From: Luteimonas huabeiensis HB2 | Lineage (GTDB): Bacteria > Pseudomonadota > Gammaproteobacteria > Xanthomonadales > Xanthomonadaceae | Reading direction: 5' to 3' | Assembly (NCBI RefSeq): GCF_000559025.1 | Contig: NZ_JAAN01000015.1 | Coordinates: forward strand, 79,791-143,790 | DNA length: 64,000 nucleotides | Shown here: one piece after another, positions 1-10,158 of the stretch | Position numbering within the stretch: position 1 is the stretch's first letter | How the letters are laid out: every line of letters begins with the position of its first letter | Notes under the pieces: generated by a model | Databases searched by the model: none | What the model was told of the DNA's origin: nothing | The model's input: the letters and a program-made list of their open reading frames with translations, nothing else | Position numbers and translations under genes: made by a program

Positions 1-823
<823 letters not shown>

Positions 824-1083
824 CGCAGCTATTTTGCTATTTTTTTCAATGGCTTGCGAGTTGTTGCGGACTGTCATGTAGCTCTCAGACGGCGATATAA
901 GATCGGATTTCAAGGGTGCGAGCGGTCCATAGAGGGACCAGGGCCCAAGCAAAGGCAGTGTGGATTGTCTCGCATGGACCATCCACTGTCGCGCGGAGAC
1001 ATGTGGACCATGGCAAAGCTGGCTATCAAGTATTGAACCGCCCCGGGATTCCTGGAGGCTCCAACTCTTGGGAGGATGGAATC

Positions 1084-1407
1084 ATGAGCAAGCCAGTGAA
1101 GTATTCCCCGGAAGTACGGGAGTGCGCGGTGCGGATGGTGCTGGAGCACCAGGACACGCACAGTTCGCAGTGGGCGGCGATCGAGTCGATCGCCGGGAAG
1201 ATCGGTTGCACGGCCGAGACGCTGCGCAACTGGGTGCGGCGAGCCGAGCGTGACCAGGGGCTGCGGCCTGGGCTGACGACGGACGAGCGGTCGCGGATGA
1301 CGGCGCTGGAGCGCGAGGTGCGGGAGCTGCGGCAGGCCAACGAGATCCTGCGCAAGGCATCGGCGTATTTCGCCCAGGCGGAGCTCGACCGCCGCTTCAA
1401 GCCATGA
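1084..1407 (+). CDS. IS3-family transposase OrfA (helix-turn-helix subunit)
   Basis: This 107-residue protein starts [19 protein letters not shown], has an HTH_Tnp_1-type helix-turn-helix (about residues 10-55, with [18 protein letters not shown]), and ends in a leucine-zipper-like stretch ([19 protein letters not shown]) that mediates multimerisation in this family. OrfA binds the terminal inverted repeats. The ATG follows GGGAGGATGGAATC, a good ribosome site. Its stop overlaps the orfB start (ATGA, 1404-1407), so orfB can be translated by coupling or by the frameshift usual in IS3 elements. This frame is intact. Confidence 0.93.
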   Translation: MSKPVKYSPEVRECAVRMVLEHQDTHSSQWAAIESIAGKIGCTAETLRNWVRRAERDQGLRPGLTTDERSRMTALEREVRELRQANEILRKASAYFAQAELDRRFKP

Positions 1408-2299
1408 CCGGGTTCGTGGCCGGGCAGCGCCACGCCTACGGAGTCGAGCCGATCTGCCGGGTGCTGGGGATCGCTCCGTCGACCTACTACAGCCATGCGG
1501 CCCGGGAGGCCGATCCCGAGGCCCGCCCGAACCGCTGGTGGCGGGATCGTGCGCTTGAAGAGGAGGTTCGCCCGGTGTGGGACGAGAACAAGCAGGTGTA
1601 CGGGGCCAAGAAGGTCTGGAAGCAGTTGCTACGGGAAGGCTGGCCGGTGGCGCGTTGCACGGTGGAACGATTGATGCGCCGGCTGGGACTGCGTGGCGTG
1701 ATCCGTGGCAAGCCGGTCAAGACCACGATCAGCGACAAGGCGCAGCCGTGTCCGCTGGACCGGGTGAACCGGCAGTTCCATGCCGAGCGACCGAACGCGC
1801 TGTGGGTGAGCGACTTCACCTACGTCTCGACCTGGCAGGGGATGGTGTACGTGGCGTTCGTGGTCGACGTGTACGCGCGCCGGATCGTCGGCTGGAAGGC
1901 GTCCAGTTCGATGACCACGGACTTCGTGCTCGATGCCCTGGAACAGGCGCTGCATGCCCGGCAGCGGGAGGGCGAACTGATCCACCACTCCGACAGGGGG
2001 TCGCAATACGTGAGCATCCGCTACAGCGAACGACTGGCCGAGGCCGGGTCGAACCGTCGGTGGGCAGCGTGGGCGACAGCTACGACAACGCGCTGGCCGA
2101 GACGATCAACGGGCTGTACAAGGCCGAAGTGATCCATCGCCGGTCATGGCGCAACCGCGAGCAGGTGGAACTGGCCACGCTGGACTGGGTGCACTGGTAC
2201 AACCACAAGCGATTGCTGGGGCCGATCGGGCATGTCCCGCCAGCGGAAGCCGAAGCGGCTTACTATCGGCAACACACCGGTCAGGCCAGGGCGGCCTGA
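1404..2299 (+). pseudogene. IS3-family transposase OrfB, disrupted by a single-base frameshift
   Basis: The DDE integrase-type catalytic subunit begins [20 protein letters not shown] and carries the first catalytic region (LWVSDFTYVSTW) and the second (HHSDRGSQY). Near base 2050, after RLAEAG, the frame is lost. The family sequence resumes one frame over as EPSVGSVGDSYDNALAETINGLYK, including the final Glu region, and runs to the TGA at 2299. One base missing from an Ile codon (GGG-TCG where GGG-ATC is expected) explains it. Without recoding, the product lacks the third catalytic acid. The break looks recent, because the downstream half is otherwise perfect. Confidence 0.92.
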
Positions 2300-2388
2300 C
2301 TCAAACCCAATGGCCTCCAAGAAAGTCGGGGCGGTTCACACATGCAAAACTGGCCGTAGGGAAGTCGAGGTTCGACCAGGGGGAGCAA

Positions 2389-4584
2389 ATGTTCGATCGC
2401 ATTGAGTCCATCACAGACGCGGCCGTCTGGCACGGCTATGACGGGCAAACCAGCGGCGCGCCGAACTTCAAACGGTACAACTTGTTATACGGCTGGAACG
2501 CGTCAGGCAAGACAACGCTGTCCCGCGTCTTTGGGCTTTTCCAGCGATCGTCGACGAGCAAGCTGCCGGCCGGCGCGCGAGTTCGCCTCCGAATAGGGGG
2601 AGAGGTCCTGGACAGCGGAAAAGACCAAGACCAAGACCGCGTTCGCATATGTGTATTCAATCGCGACTTCATTGACTCGAGCCTGCAGGCTGACTGTACG
2701 CAGGCGCCCGCGCTTTTCATCGTTGGCCAGGAGAACATTCGATTAAGCAACCGCATCGCATCGTTGACCCGACGACGAGACCGTGTCGCCACGATGTACC
2801 GTGCAGTTCAGAAGGCGGAACGCGATGCCAGTAGTGCTAGGGAGAGGGCAGCTACCGATTTGGCGCGAGAGTGCGCGACCATGTTGGGAGTTCGCGACTT
2901 TCGGTCTCCCAATCTCAAGACCCTCGCAGGCTCACTCGCTACGCCAGCGGAGAGCCTCTTGGCCGAAGCTGCGCTGCAAGAAGCTGTGGCGCAGGCCAGG
3001 GATCAAAGCCAGTTCTCTCGCATTGACACCCTGCCAGTCGTAGTCGGCTCCCCGCCTCTGGGAGACGACCTTGCCCGGCTTCTGGTCCAGACGCCGAAGC
3101 GATCCACGCTGAAGCGACTCGCGGAAAACCCGGCGCTGAGCGATTGGGTTCGCTCCGGCCTGCGTTTTCACGAGCACAGTTCGACATGCGCATTCTGCGG
3201 CAACGACGCGGCGAAAGCCCTGGAGGATTACTCGAAACATTTCTCCGACGAGTACCGCCGGCAGCATGCGGATATCACGGCAGCCTTGTCGAGCATGGAG
3301 CAGCCCAAGACTGTGCCGACCTACCCACATGAACTCCAGTGGGTTCCGGAGGTACGGGCGAAGGTTCAGGCAGCTAAGGAGCAGCTCGAATCGTGGGTAG
3401 CTGAGGAAAATCGGGCGCGTGCGAGCATGGCGGAGAAGTTGCGCGCGAAGCTCGCAGACATGGAAGCAGTCATCGTTCTGGAGCCGACCTCGGATCATAA
3501 AGGCGACCTAGCCGCTAGCCTGGCCCAGCTCAACGAGGCGAAGGAAGAGCACAACCGCGCCTGTGATGAACTGAGCGCTAGGCGGCGAGCAGCCGCGACC
3601 AAAGTGAAAGAGCACTTCGCCGCACGATACCTACTTGATCCCGGGGCATCTGAGGCCATAGAGACTCTACGCAGCGCTGCCGGCAAGCTGGAGCACGTAA
3701 AGGGGGTGGGGCAGAAGATTGCGACCCAAACCTCGCAGGCCAATGAGGAGCTTCAGCGAAGCTCGGCGGCCGTAAGTCAGATCAACGAACTCCTGCAGCG
3801 GCTCTTAGGGCCATGCATCTGCGTCGAGCAGACCCAAGACAAGCGCATTCAGTTCCTTCGAGAAGGACGCGCAGCAACGAACATGAGCGATGGTGAGCGG
3901 ACCGCGATCTCGCTCGCCTACTTCCTAGTAAGCCTGGCACAGAACGGGCAGCGTATCGAAGACCTCGTTGTATTTGTGGACGACCCGATCTGCAGCCTGG
4001 ATACGAATCACATCTACGAGGTAGCTCACCTGATCCTTTCCAGACTTAGGGCATGCCGGCAGCTATTCGTGTCAACACACAACTCAGAGTTCTTCAACAC
4101 GATCAAGCAGGACTGGACAGAGCGAGGTGGGTTCAAGCCAGGGCACGCTGGCTATCTGGTCTGTCGTGATGGAGGCGGCCCGAGTCAGCTAAGAGATCTT
4201 CCGCGGCACTTAGTTCGGTTTCGGTCCGACTACCACCACGTCTTCTATTGCTTGAGAAGGGTGTTGGACAGCACCAGCGATGAGGTCGATGAGTACCTCC
4301 ATTGTCCGAACCTACTTAGACGCCTGCTTGAGATGTATCTAGGCTTCAGAAAGCCGACATCCAAACCGTACCAAGCGAAGCTCGACATACTATTCGATGA
4401 CGAAGTCGAGCGTGGCGCCGTAGCCAGGTACGTTGATGAGGGCTCACATAGTGCGTCGACGCTCCACCTGCTGGAGTTCTCCGATTTCCCTGCGATGTCC
4501 AAGGACATGGTAGAGCGCGTACTGCGTGCTATGGAACGGGTTGATCCTGATCACTACGCCGTCCTGATGGAGCAGACTGGCTAG
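2389..4584 (+). CDS. AAA_13-family ATPase (RloC/PrrC-type ATPase architecture)
   Basis: A 731-residue protein. Walker A is LYGWNASGKTT (residues 33-43). An ABC-type signature, NMSDGERTAISLAYF, is followed by Walker B LVVFVDDPICSLD and a switch histidine in FVSTHNSEFF, all near residues 490-570. Between them lies a long helical section with a single CxxC (TCAFCG), reminiscent of the zinc hook of RloC. This layout belongs to the AAA_13 group, which includes the ATPase halves of the anticodon nucleases PrrC and RloC, so a phage-defence role is plausible; I cannot identify the nuclease residues. ATG 2389 follows AGGGGGAGCAA, a strong ribosome site; longer upstream readings run back into the IS. 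Base composition is clearly less GC-rich than the core genes. It sits alone between two IS remnants. Confidence 0.75.
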   Translation: MFDRIESITDAAVWHGYDGQTSGAPNFKRYNLLYGWNASGKTTLSRVFGLFQRSSTSKLPAGARVRLRIGGEVLDSGKDQDQDRVRICVFNRDFIDSSLQADCTQAPALFIVGQENIRLSNRIASLTRRRDRVATMYRAVQKAERDASSARERAATDLARECATMLGVRDFRSPNLKTLAGSLATPAESLLAEAALQEAVAQARDQSQFSRIDTLPVVVGSPPLGDDLARLLVQTPKRSTLKRLAENPALSDWVRSGLRFHEHSSTCAFCGNDAAKALEDYSKHFSDEYRRQHADITAALSSMEQPKTVPTYPHELQWVPEVRAKVQAAKEQLESWVAEENRARASMAEKLRAKLADMEAVIVLEPTSDHKGDLAASLAQLNEAKEEHNRACDELSARRRAAATKVKEHFAARYLLDPGASEAIETLRSAAGKLEHVKGVGQKIATQTSQANEELQRSSAAVSQINELLQRLLGPCICVEQTQDKRIQFLREGRAATNMSDGERTAISLAYFLVSLAQNGQRIEDLVVFVDDPICSLDTNHIYEVAHLILSRLRACRQLFVSTHNSEFFNTIKQDWTERGGFKPGHAGYLVCRDGGGPSQLRDLPRHLVRFRSDYHHVFYCLRRVLDSTSDEVDEYLHCPNLLRRLLEMYLGFRKPTSKPYQAKLDILFDDEVERGAVARYVDEGSHSASTLHLLEFSDFPAMSKDMVERVLRAMERVDPDHYAVLMEQTG

Positions 4585-4716
4585 CTGCCAAACTCCTAGT
4601 CCGCCGGACTGGTGCCGAAGCTCACTGGGTAGCTCCGAAAGAAGCTCCTCAGGCCGCATGTGAGCACGGCTCATTCCCTGGGCCACATAGTAGGCGTGAT
4701 TGCGCTTCGTAGGCCC

Positions 4717-5325
4717 ACGATCCAATGCGATCGAGATGAACTCGCTGCCGTTGTCGGTCTGGATACGTTTCGGCAGGTCACGCCGGTGGCGTAGCCGCTC
4801 CATCACCGTCACGACGTCCTCGCCCTTGAGCTGCTGGCCGACCTCGATCGCCAGGCTCTCCTTAGTGAAGTTATCCACGACCGTCAGGGCCCGGAGGCGA
4901 CGACCATCGAACAGGGCATCGGCCACGAAGTCCATGCTCCAGACCTGGTTGGGCGCCGTCAGCACCGTGCGCTCCAGGCGATGCGCTGCGGCCTTGCGGC
5001 GGCGCGGCCGCTTGCGCCGCAGGTTGAGGCCGGCCTGATAGTAGAGCCGGTACACGCGTTTGTGGTTGGCCTTCCAGCCTTCCCGGCGCAGCAGCACGAA
5101 GATCCGCCGAAACCCATAGCGAACGCGAGCGGCGGCGATCTCCTCGATTCGCCGGAGCAGTGGCGCATCATCGTTCTCCCGGGGTTGGTAGTACCACGCC
5201 GAGCGGCTCTGCCTGACCACCTCGCAGGCACGGCGCACCCCAACGCGGTAACGGCTCAGGTATGGCGCAGCGAGCGCCCCTTCTTCATCGGAAAAGTCGG
5301 TCGGATACGGGTGTGGCGGCTTCAA
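4717..5325 (-). pseudogene. Mosaic transposase remnant (IS5-type start joined to IS3-type OrfB, truncated)
   Basis: The reading starts MKPPHPYPTDFSDEEGALAA, a typical IS5-family transposase N-terminus. At about residue 24 it switches to IS3-family OrfB sequence (YRVGVRRACEVV, then GFRRIFVLLRREGWKANHKR). The first two catalytic acids are visible (SMDFVADAL and RIQTDNGSEF), but family similarity stops after FISIALDR at about 4717, so the third (Glu) is missing. The frame continues to 4444 with unrelated sequence that overlaps the end of the ATPase gene. I saw no terminal repeats. Bases 4585-4716 hold no recognisable gene. This is the scar of at least two IS elements recombined together. Confidence 0.82.
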
Positions 5326-5386
5326 CCGGATACGATAGCCGCGTACGTCCGGAGTTCATAGCACGCTTTTGAGGGCTTTATCCATT

Positions 5387-5680
5387 TCATCGGAAAGTAA
5401 AGCCATTTTCGCCTGGGGCTTCATCTAGCCAAGTAATAGGTGCTCCCGTTTCTTTGCCTATAGCGAGAAGATCGGCATTGATTTTTTTCATTGCCAATTG
5501 CAATGCCTGCACAGAATCTATTCCAATCGCATAGCTTATCTTTTTTCTCTGTCCAATGTTTATGGAATACCAGCAGCGGTAATCTAATTCATCTGCTTCC
5601 GGCTTATCGATATTTACTGTAATAATAAAGTCGCCCGATTTGAGTGTTCTCTGTGCAATGGGTTCTTTTATTTCATGCAT
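5387..5680 (-). CDS. Small DUF6968-like protein, candidate immunity protein of the Rhs gene
   Basis: A 97-residue, mostly hydrophilic protein (MHEIKEPIAQRTLKSGDF) with a DYRCWYSI segment and a helical VQALQLAMKKINADL segment, resembling short DUF6968-type proteins; the name is tentative. Its ATG lies 5 bases after the stop of the Rhs gene (...LVIW-stop, TTTAA, ATG), so it is the next gene of the same transcript. The gene is strikingly AT-rich compared with its surroundings. Position, size and composition fit the immunity gene that normally follows an rhs/YD-repeat toxin. No signal peptide is seen, so it would act in the cytoplasm. The immunity role is inferred from position only. Confidence 0.6.
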   Translation of the reverse strand: MHEIKEPIAQRTLKSGDFIITVNIDKPEADELDYRCWYSINIGQRKKISYAIGIDSVQALQLAMKKINADLLAIGKETGAPITWLDEAPGENGFTFR

Positions 5681-5685
5681 TTAAA

Positions 5686-8600
5686 TCACCAAATGACGAG
5701 AGGGGGAAGGGGGCGTCCGGCTTTACATGCGCCATAACGTTCTTGAACACTTGCCCAGCATCTGGCTCTAGGGCCCGTGCCAGGAATAGTCGTCATTCTG
5801 CACATCTGCTCATCTTTTTGAGCTTGTTCTTCGCACTTGTCCTCATCCTCATCCGGACACATCGCTTGCCCGGCAAGGTTTCCCAGAGCCCCGCCGATCG
5901 CGGAGCCAAGCAGTCCCCCGCCGCTACTCCCCGCGACTGCACCTCCTCCGGCGCAGGCTAGTGCTCCCGGCCCCGTCGGAGAACAAACAAACCCTCCGCC
6001 GACACCACCAAGCGCACCACCGCCGTAGTAGCCGATGGCGCCGCCGCAAGCTGCGCCTCCGGCGGTATAAGCGGCCACGCATCCTTGGTCTTTACGTAAC
6101 CCAAGAGAGTCAGTGAGTAGAAGCGGATTGGATTCAGCGTACGCGTAGGTGTTAATGCCGCCACTCAGGCCAATTGGATCGGATTGAGTGTAGCGGCCAC
6201 TCCCGGCATCATAGCCATCTCTTAGGTAGTTGTAGTTGAGCCCGCTGGCGGCGTCGTAGCGTTGCCCGGGGAAGCGCAGGTCGAAAACGAACGCGGTGCC
6301 GTCGCCGTCCGGGTCGGGATTCGGCGGGCTGTTGCCGAAGGCTTCGCTGGCGAGGTCCCAGGTCCACACGGCGACGTTGCGCACCGGGTCGATCACGGCT
6401 CGTGGCGTGCCGAGGTGGTCGGGCTGGACGTAGTGCAGGCGGTTGGTGGCGTCCTGCGCCAGCAGGCCGACCGGCAGGTCGTCCAGCCAGATGGCCTGCT
6501 GCCGGGGCGTGCCGTCCGGGGCGTAGTCGCCCAGCCAGCGGCCGGCTTCGTCGTACAGGGTGATGATGTCGTCCGCGCCGAGGTGGCTGCGCACCCGCTC
6601 GCCCTTGCCGTTGTAGACGTAGTGCCGGCGGGTGGTGCCGCCCTGGTCTACCCGGGCGAGCCGGTTGGCGGCGCTGTAGGCGTAGCTGCGGCCGCTGCCG
6701 TCGGTGAGGGTGTTGCCCACCGCGTCGTAGGTTCTTGTCTGGGTCGCCACGGCGGCGAGCCGGTGGCTGTCGGCGGGGTAGGCGTAGGGCTGGGTGCCGG
6801 CGGCGTTGGCGAAGCTGGTGCGGTTGCCGGTGGCGTCGTAGCTGTAGCTTTCGATGGCGGTGTTGGCGGCGCCGTCGCGGAAGGCGGTCAGCCGGCCCAG
6901 GGCATCGTGGTCGAAGCGGGCCCGCGGCGGCTGGGCGAGGTCGGCGGTGTGCAGGGTCTGCAGTTGGCCGACCGGGTCGTAGCCGTAGCCCAGGTCGAGG
7001 CCGCCGCTGGCGGGGTCGTGGATGGCCTGCGGCCGGTAGTCGAGGTCGTGCTGGCGCAGCAGCGTGCGGCCGTTGCCGTAGGTCCAGCCGGTGGCCGGGC
7101 CGAAGGGGGCGTAGGTGGTGCCGGTCAGCAGCACCTCGCGGGTGCCGCCCGGGGCGGTCACGCCGATCTCGGTGACCCGGCCCTGGGCATCGCGGACGTA
7201 GTCGGCCACGGTGCCGTCCGGGTAGGCGGTCGCCTGTGCGTTGCCGCTCAGCGTGTAGGCGTAGCGCACCACGAACGTCTGCCCGTTGGTCACCTGCACC
7301 TTGCGCGCCACCTGGCCGAAACGGTCGTAGCAGTATTCGGTGCTGCCGCTGTCGTCCAGCACCGCGGCCAGGCGGCCGAGGGCGAAGGTTTCGTCCACGT
7401 CGCAGGCGACCGGCACCGTGTCGTACTGGTAGGCGACGTTCAGCGCGGGCGCGCCGGCGTAGACGATCGCGGTCAAGCGGTTGAGCGCGTCGTAGCTGTA
7501 GGTTGCTGCCTGGCCGCGCGCGTCGGTGTGGCCACTGCGGTTGCCGCCGCTGTCGTAGCTGTAGGCTGTCGTGCCCGTGTCCGGGCTGGCTAGCTCCAGG
7601 AGGTCGCCCAGGGCGTTGTAGACGTACCCGGTCGGCAGGCCCTTCGGGTCGGTCACCTGCACGATACGGTCGAGCGGGTCATAGGCCACCAACGTTTCCG
7701 CGGCGATGCCGCCGAGATCCTGCACGGTGCGCTTGAGGCGATTCAGCGCGTCGTACTCGTGAGCGGTGGTCCGGCTCAATGGATCGGTGACAGCGGTGAT
7801 GTTCCCGTTGTCGTCCCTTACGTAGTCGGTCGGGTTGCTGGCTGCGTCTGCATCGGTGATCAGCCGTCCGAGCAGGTCGTAGACGCGGGAGAGCGAGCGC
7901 CGCAGCGTGCCGGTCGCGTCGCGCGTCTCCTCGGCGACGTGGTTACCGGCATCGTCCAGGGTATAGGCGATGTAGCCGCCGTCGTCGTCGGTGATGCGTA
8001 CCAGCCGCTGCGCGGGGTCGTAGGTGAATTCGACGTGGGCGCCGTCGGGCTGGGTGATGCGCTTCGCCAGCCCGTTCGGCCAATACTCCGTCAGGGTGAT
8101 GCGGTCGTCCGTCTCGGCGCCGTCGTTGGGGCCGCGGACCTTGACCGCCGTCAACCAGCCGCGCGGATGGTACTCGTAGTCGGTGACGACGCCGTTGGGG
8201 TCTACTGACGAAAGCAGCCGCCCGGCGGCGTCGTAGCGCAAGAACTCGGTGACCCGCCCGAGCGCGTCGGTGACCTTCCACAGATCGCCCCTGCGGTACT
8301 GGCACGTCGCCGGCGAAGCCGCGCAGCCGGCGTGGTGGGTCTGGTAGTAGGTGTAGGTGGTGACGTCGCTCACGTCGGTGCGTGGGCCATCCGTGCTGAT
8401 CGGCAAGCCGATGATCGGGCATGCGCCCGCGCCGACGCCGGCGGATTCGCAGTAGGCGGTGGTGACGGTACGGCTTACCGAGGCCACGGGGTCGGTCGTG
8501 GTGCGGGTGAGGACTTGACCGCGCGCGTTATAGGTGGACGTTTCTCGCGCGATCAACGTGTTGGCGGCGTCGTAGACGCGGCGCTCGGTCGGCTCCCGGA

Positions 8601-10158
8601 AGGTGCCATGCCAATCGGTCTGCACGGTGCGCTTGGCGCCGGCGGTGTCGGTGGCCGCGTCCACGCGCTCGGTTTCCAGGCCGCGCGCGTTGTAGGTGTA
8701 CTCGGTGACGTTGCCCTCGAAATCCGTTGCGCTGGCCGGGTAGCCGTTGGCGTCGTAGGTGCGGGCGGCGGCGGCATTGGCGCAGCTGTCGCACGGCTCG
8801 TCCAGCGAGGCCAGACGCGCCACGCGCTGGCTGACGATGAAGCCGTAGTTCCTGACCGCGCCGAGGGCGTCGGTGATGGTGGCGCTGCCGTCCCCGTTGA
8901 ATTGCAGCTCGACGCGGGCGACGGTGCCGGTGGCATAGGGGCCGCGCACGCTGACCACGGCGCGCCGGTTGGCGTCGTAGGCCCAACTGGCGATGCGGTT
9001 GCCGCTTTCGTCGGTGACGCCGGTCAAGACGTGCGGCTGCGAGACGCCGCCGGTCTGGCCGGACTCGTTGTAGTGGTAGATGCGCGTGTCGGTGCCCGAA
9101 AGCGCATTGGGATAGCTCACGCCCACCAGATCGCCGTCGCTGTAGGCGAAGGTGATGACGGTGCCGGCGCTGTCGGTCAGCGAGGTCAGGAAGCCGCCGG
9201 TGTAGCCGAACGCCAGCCATCGGCCCTGCGGGTCGGTCACGCGCTGGACGTGAGGCGAGATGCCGGAGCCGACCGCGTAGCTCAGCGTCTGCGCATATCC
9301 CTGGGGCGTGGTGATGGCGGTCAGCCGGCCGAGCGAGTCGTAGCTCTCGACCGTATCGTCTGCGCGCCGGTAGGTCGCAGACACGAGCGCGCCGCCGGAG
9401 ACTGTGGCGGTGAGCGTTTCCGGGACGTCGGCATCGCCGACCCAGGTGCTGCCGACGAGGGTGAAGGTCTGGATGGCACCGTTGGGTCGGTAGGCGCGGA
9501 TGCGGGTGACGGCGCTGCCATTGAGCAATGGCACCAGTCTCGCCGCGTAGCTGTGCGTCCAGCCGACGCCGATGGGCTGGGCCTGGTTGTCGGGCACGCG
9601 ATGGCTGTTGTAGGTGCGGACGAATTCCAGCGGAAACACGCCCGCGCCGCGATAGTCCTGCTCGCGTTGAACCTTGTTGCCGGTGGCGCTGGCGATGGGG
9701 TTGGATTGGTTGCCGCCGTCCGCAGGGCAACTGCCGTCGCCGTCGCACTTGGGGATGCCGCACTGCGCGGTTTCGGGATCGGCCAGACCGGCGAGCGCGC
9801 ACGGCGGCGTGGGCCCGAACGGCCCATAGACCGGCGTATCCACGATTTCCACCGGCAGCCAAAGGCCGAATTGCTGCCGCTGCAACTGGCCGCGGCAGAT
9901 GCGCTCGCCGCCCAGGTCGGGTCCCACATAGGGGGAAGAGATGCGATGGGGAAAAGTACTGGTCGCTCTGTAGCCATCGAGGCGGCGCTGCAACTCTCCA
10001 GCGATGCAGGCTTCTTCGCCGTTGGGATAGTGCGTCTGGCTATGGTCGAGGCGTGAGTCGAGCCAATAGGTTTCTGCGTAGGCCGGCGCAGCGGCCATCA
10101 GCAGCGCACAGGCGCCCCAGCGGGCCGCCCATAGAAGACGTTCCAGAAAGTACCGCAT
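5686..10158 (-). CDS. Rhs / YD-repeat protein with signal peptide and short variable C-terminus
   Basis: A 1490-residue protein. Residues 1-28 form a Sec signal peptide ending AYA before ETYWLD. A DUF6531-type region follows (GVFPLEFVRTYNSHR), then more than a dozen YD repeats across about residues 300-1250 (for example YDANGYPASATDFEGNVTEYTY). The Rhs core ends with the family signature LRFPGQRYDAASGLNYNYLRDGYD and SDPIGLSGGINTYAYAESNP. The last ~120 residues are the variable tip: glycine-rich hydrophobic segments, then CEEQAQKDEQMC and RYGACKAGRPLPPL. The YD shell normally encases a toxic tip used in contact-dependent competition. There is no PAAR domain, so Sec export is likelier than type VI delivery. 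ATG 10158 follows GGGAGGAGAAC, a strong ribosome site. The next gene is the likely immunity gene. Confidence 0.9.
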   Translation of the reverse strand: MRYFLERLLWAARWGACALLMAAAPAYAETYWLDSRLDHSQTHYPNGEEACIAGELQRRLDGYRATSTFPHRISSPYVGPDLGGERICRGQLQRQQFGLWLPVEIVDTPVYGPFGPTPPCALAGLADPETAQCGIPKCDGDGSCPADGGNQSNPIASATGNKVQREQDYRGAGVFPLEFVRTYNSHRVPDNQAQPIGVGWTHSYAARLVPLLNGSAVTRIRAYRPNGAIQTFTLVGSTWVGDADVPETLTATVSGGALVSATYRRADDTVESYDSLGRLTAITTPQGYAQTLSYAVGSGISPHVQRVTDPQGRWLAFGYTGGFLTSLTDSAGTVITFAYSDGDLVGVSYPNALSGTDTRIYHYNESGQTGGVSQPHVLTGVTDESGNRIASWAYDANRRAVVSVRGPYATGTVARVELQFNGDGSATITDALGAVRNYGFIVSQRVARLASLDEPCDSCANAAAARTYDANGYPASATDFEGNVTEYTYNARGLETERVDAATDTAGAKRTVQTDWHGTFREPTERRVYDAANTLIARETSTYNARGQVLTRTTTDPVASVSRTVTTAYCESAGVGAGACPIIGLPISTDGPRTDVSDVTTYTYYQTHHAGCAASPATCQYRRGDLWKVTDALGRVTEFLRYDAAGRLLSSVDPNGVVTDYEYHPRGWLTAVKVRGPNDGAETDDRITLTEYWPNGLAKRITQPDGAHVEFTYDPAQRLVRITDDDGGYIAYTLDDAGNHVAEETRDATGTLRRSLSRVYDLLGRLITDADAASNPTDYVRDDNGNITAVTDPLSRTTAHEYDALNRLKRTVQDLGGIAAETLVAYDPLDRIVQVTDPKGLPTGYVYNALGDLLELASPDTGTTAYSYDSGGNRSGHTDARGQAATYSYDALNRLTAIVYAGAPALNVAYQYDTVPVACDVDETFALGRLAAVLDDSGSTEYCYDRFGQVARKVQVTNGQTFVVRYAYTLSGNAQATAYPDGTVADYVRDAQGRVTEIGVTAPGGTREVLLTGTTYAPFGPATGWTYGNGRTLLRQHDLDYRPQAIHDPASGGLDLGYGYDPVGQLQTLHTADLAQPPRARFDHDALGRLTAFRDGAANTAIESYSYDATGNRTSFANAAGTQPYAYPADSHRLAAVATQTRTYDAVGNTLTDGSGRSYAYSAANRLARVDQGGTTRRHYVYNGKGERVRSHLGADDIITLYDEAGRWLGDYAPDGTPRQQAIWLDDLPVGLLAQDATNRLHYVQPDHLGTPRAVIDPVRNVAVWTWDLASEAFGNSPPNPDPDGDGTAFVFDLRFPGQRYDAASGLNYNYLRDGYDAGSGRYTQSDPIGLSGGINTYAYAESNPLLLTDSLGLRKDQGCVAAYTAGGAACGGAIGYYGGGALGGVGGGFVCSPTGPGALACAGGGAVAGSSGGGLLGSAIGGALGNLAGQAMCPDEDEDKCEEQAQKDEQMCRMTTIPGTGPRARCWASVQERYGACKAGRPLPPLVIW

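Larger units (their letters stand above)
1034..2338 (+). mobile_element. IS3-family insertion sequence, 1305 bp, frameshifted
   Basis: Imperfect 26-bp terminal inverted repeats bound the element. The left end (1034-1059) starts TGAACCGCCCCGGG and ends CTGGAGGC. The right end (2313-2338), read inward, starts TGAACCGCCCCGAC and ends TTGGAGGC. Inside are the two overlapping transposase frames typical of IS3. No 3- or 4-bp target duplication is seen (flanks tat / cac), so one flank has probably been rearranged since insertion. The OrfB frameshift makes the copy non-autonomous. Confidence 0.9.

Noticed and set aside
1031..2341. Target-site duplication of the first IS3 element
   Set aside because: Flanks are tat and cac; no match of 3-5 bases directly beside the ends.
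8332..10056. 574-codon frame antisense to rhs
   Set aside because: Low-complexity Gly/Val/Ala/Arg composition, no start context; produced by the GC-rich YD repeats on the other strand.
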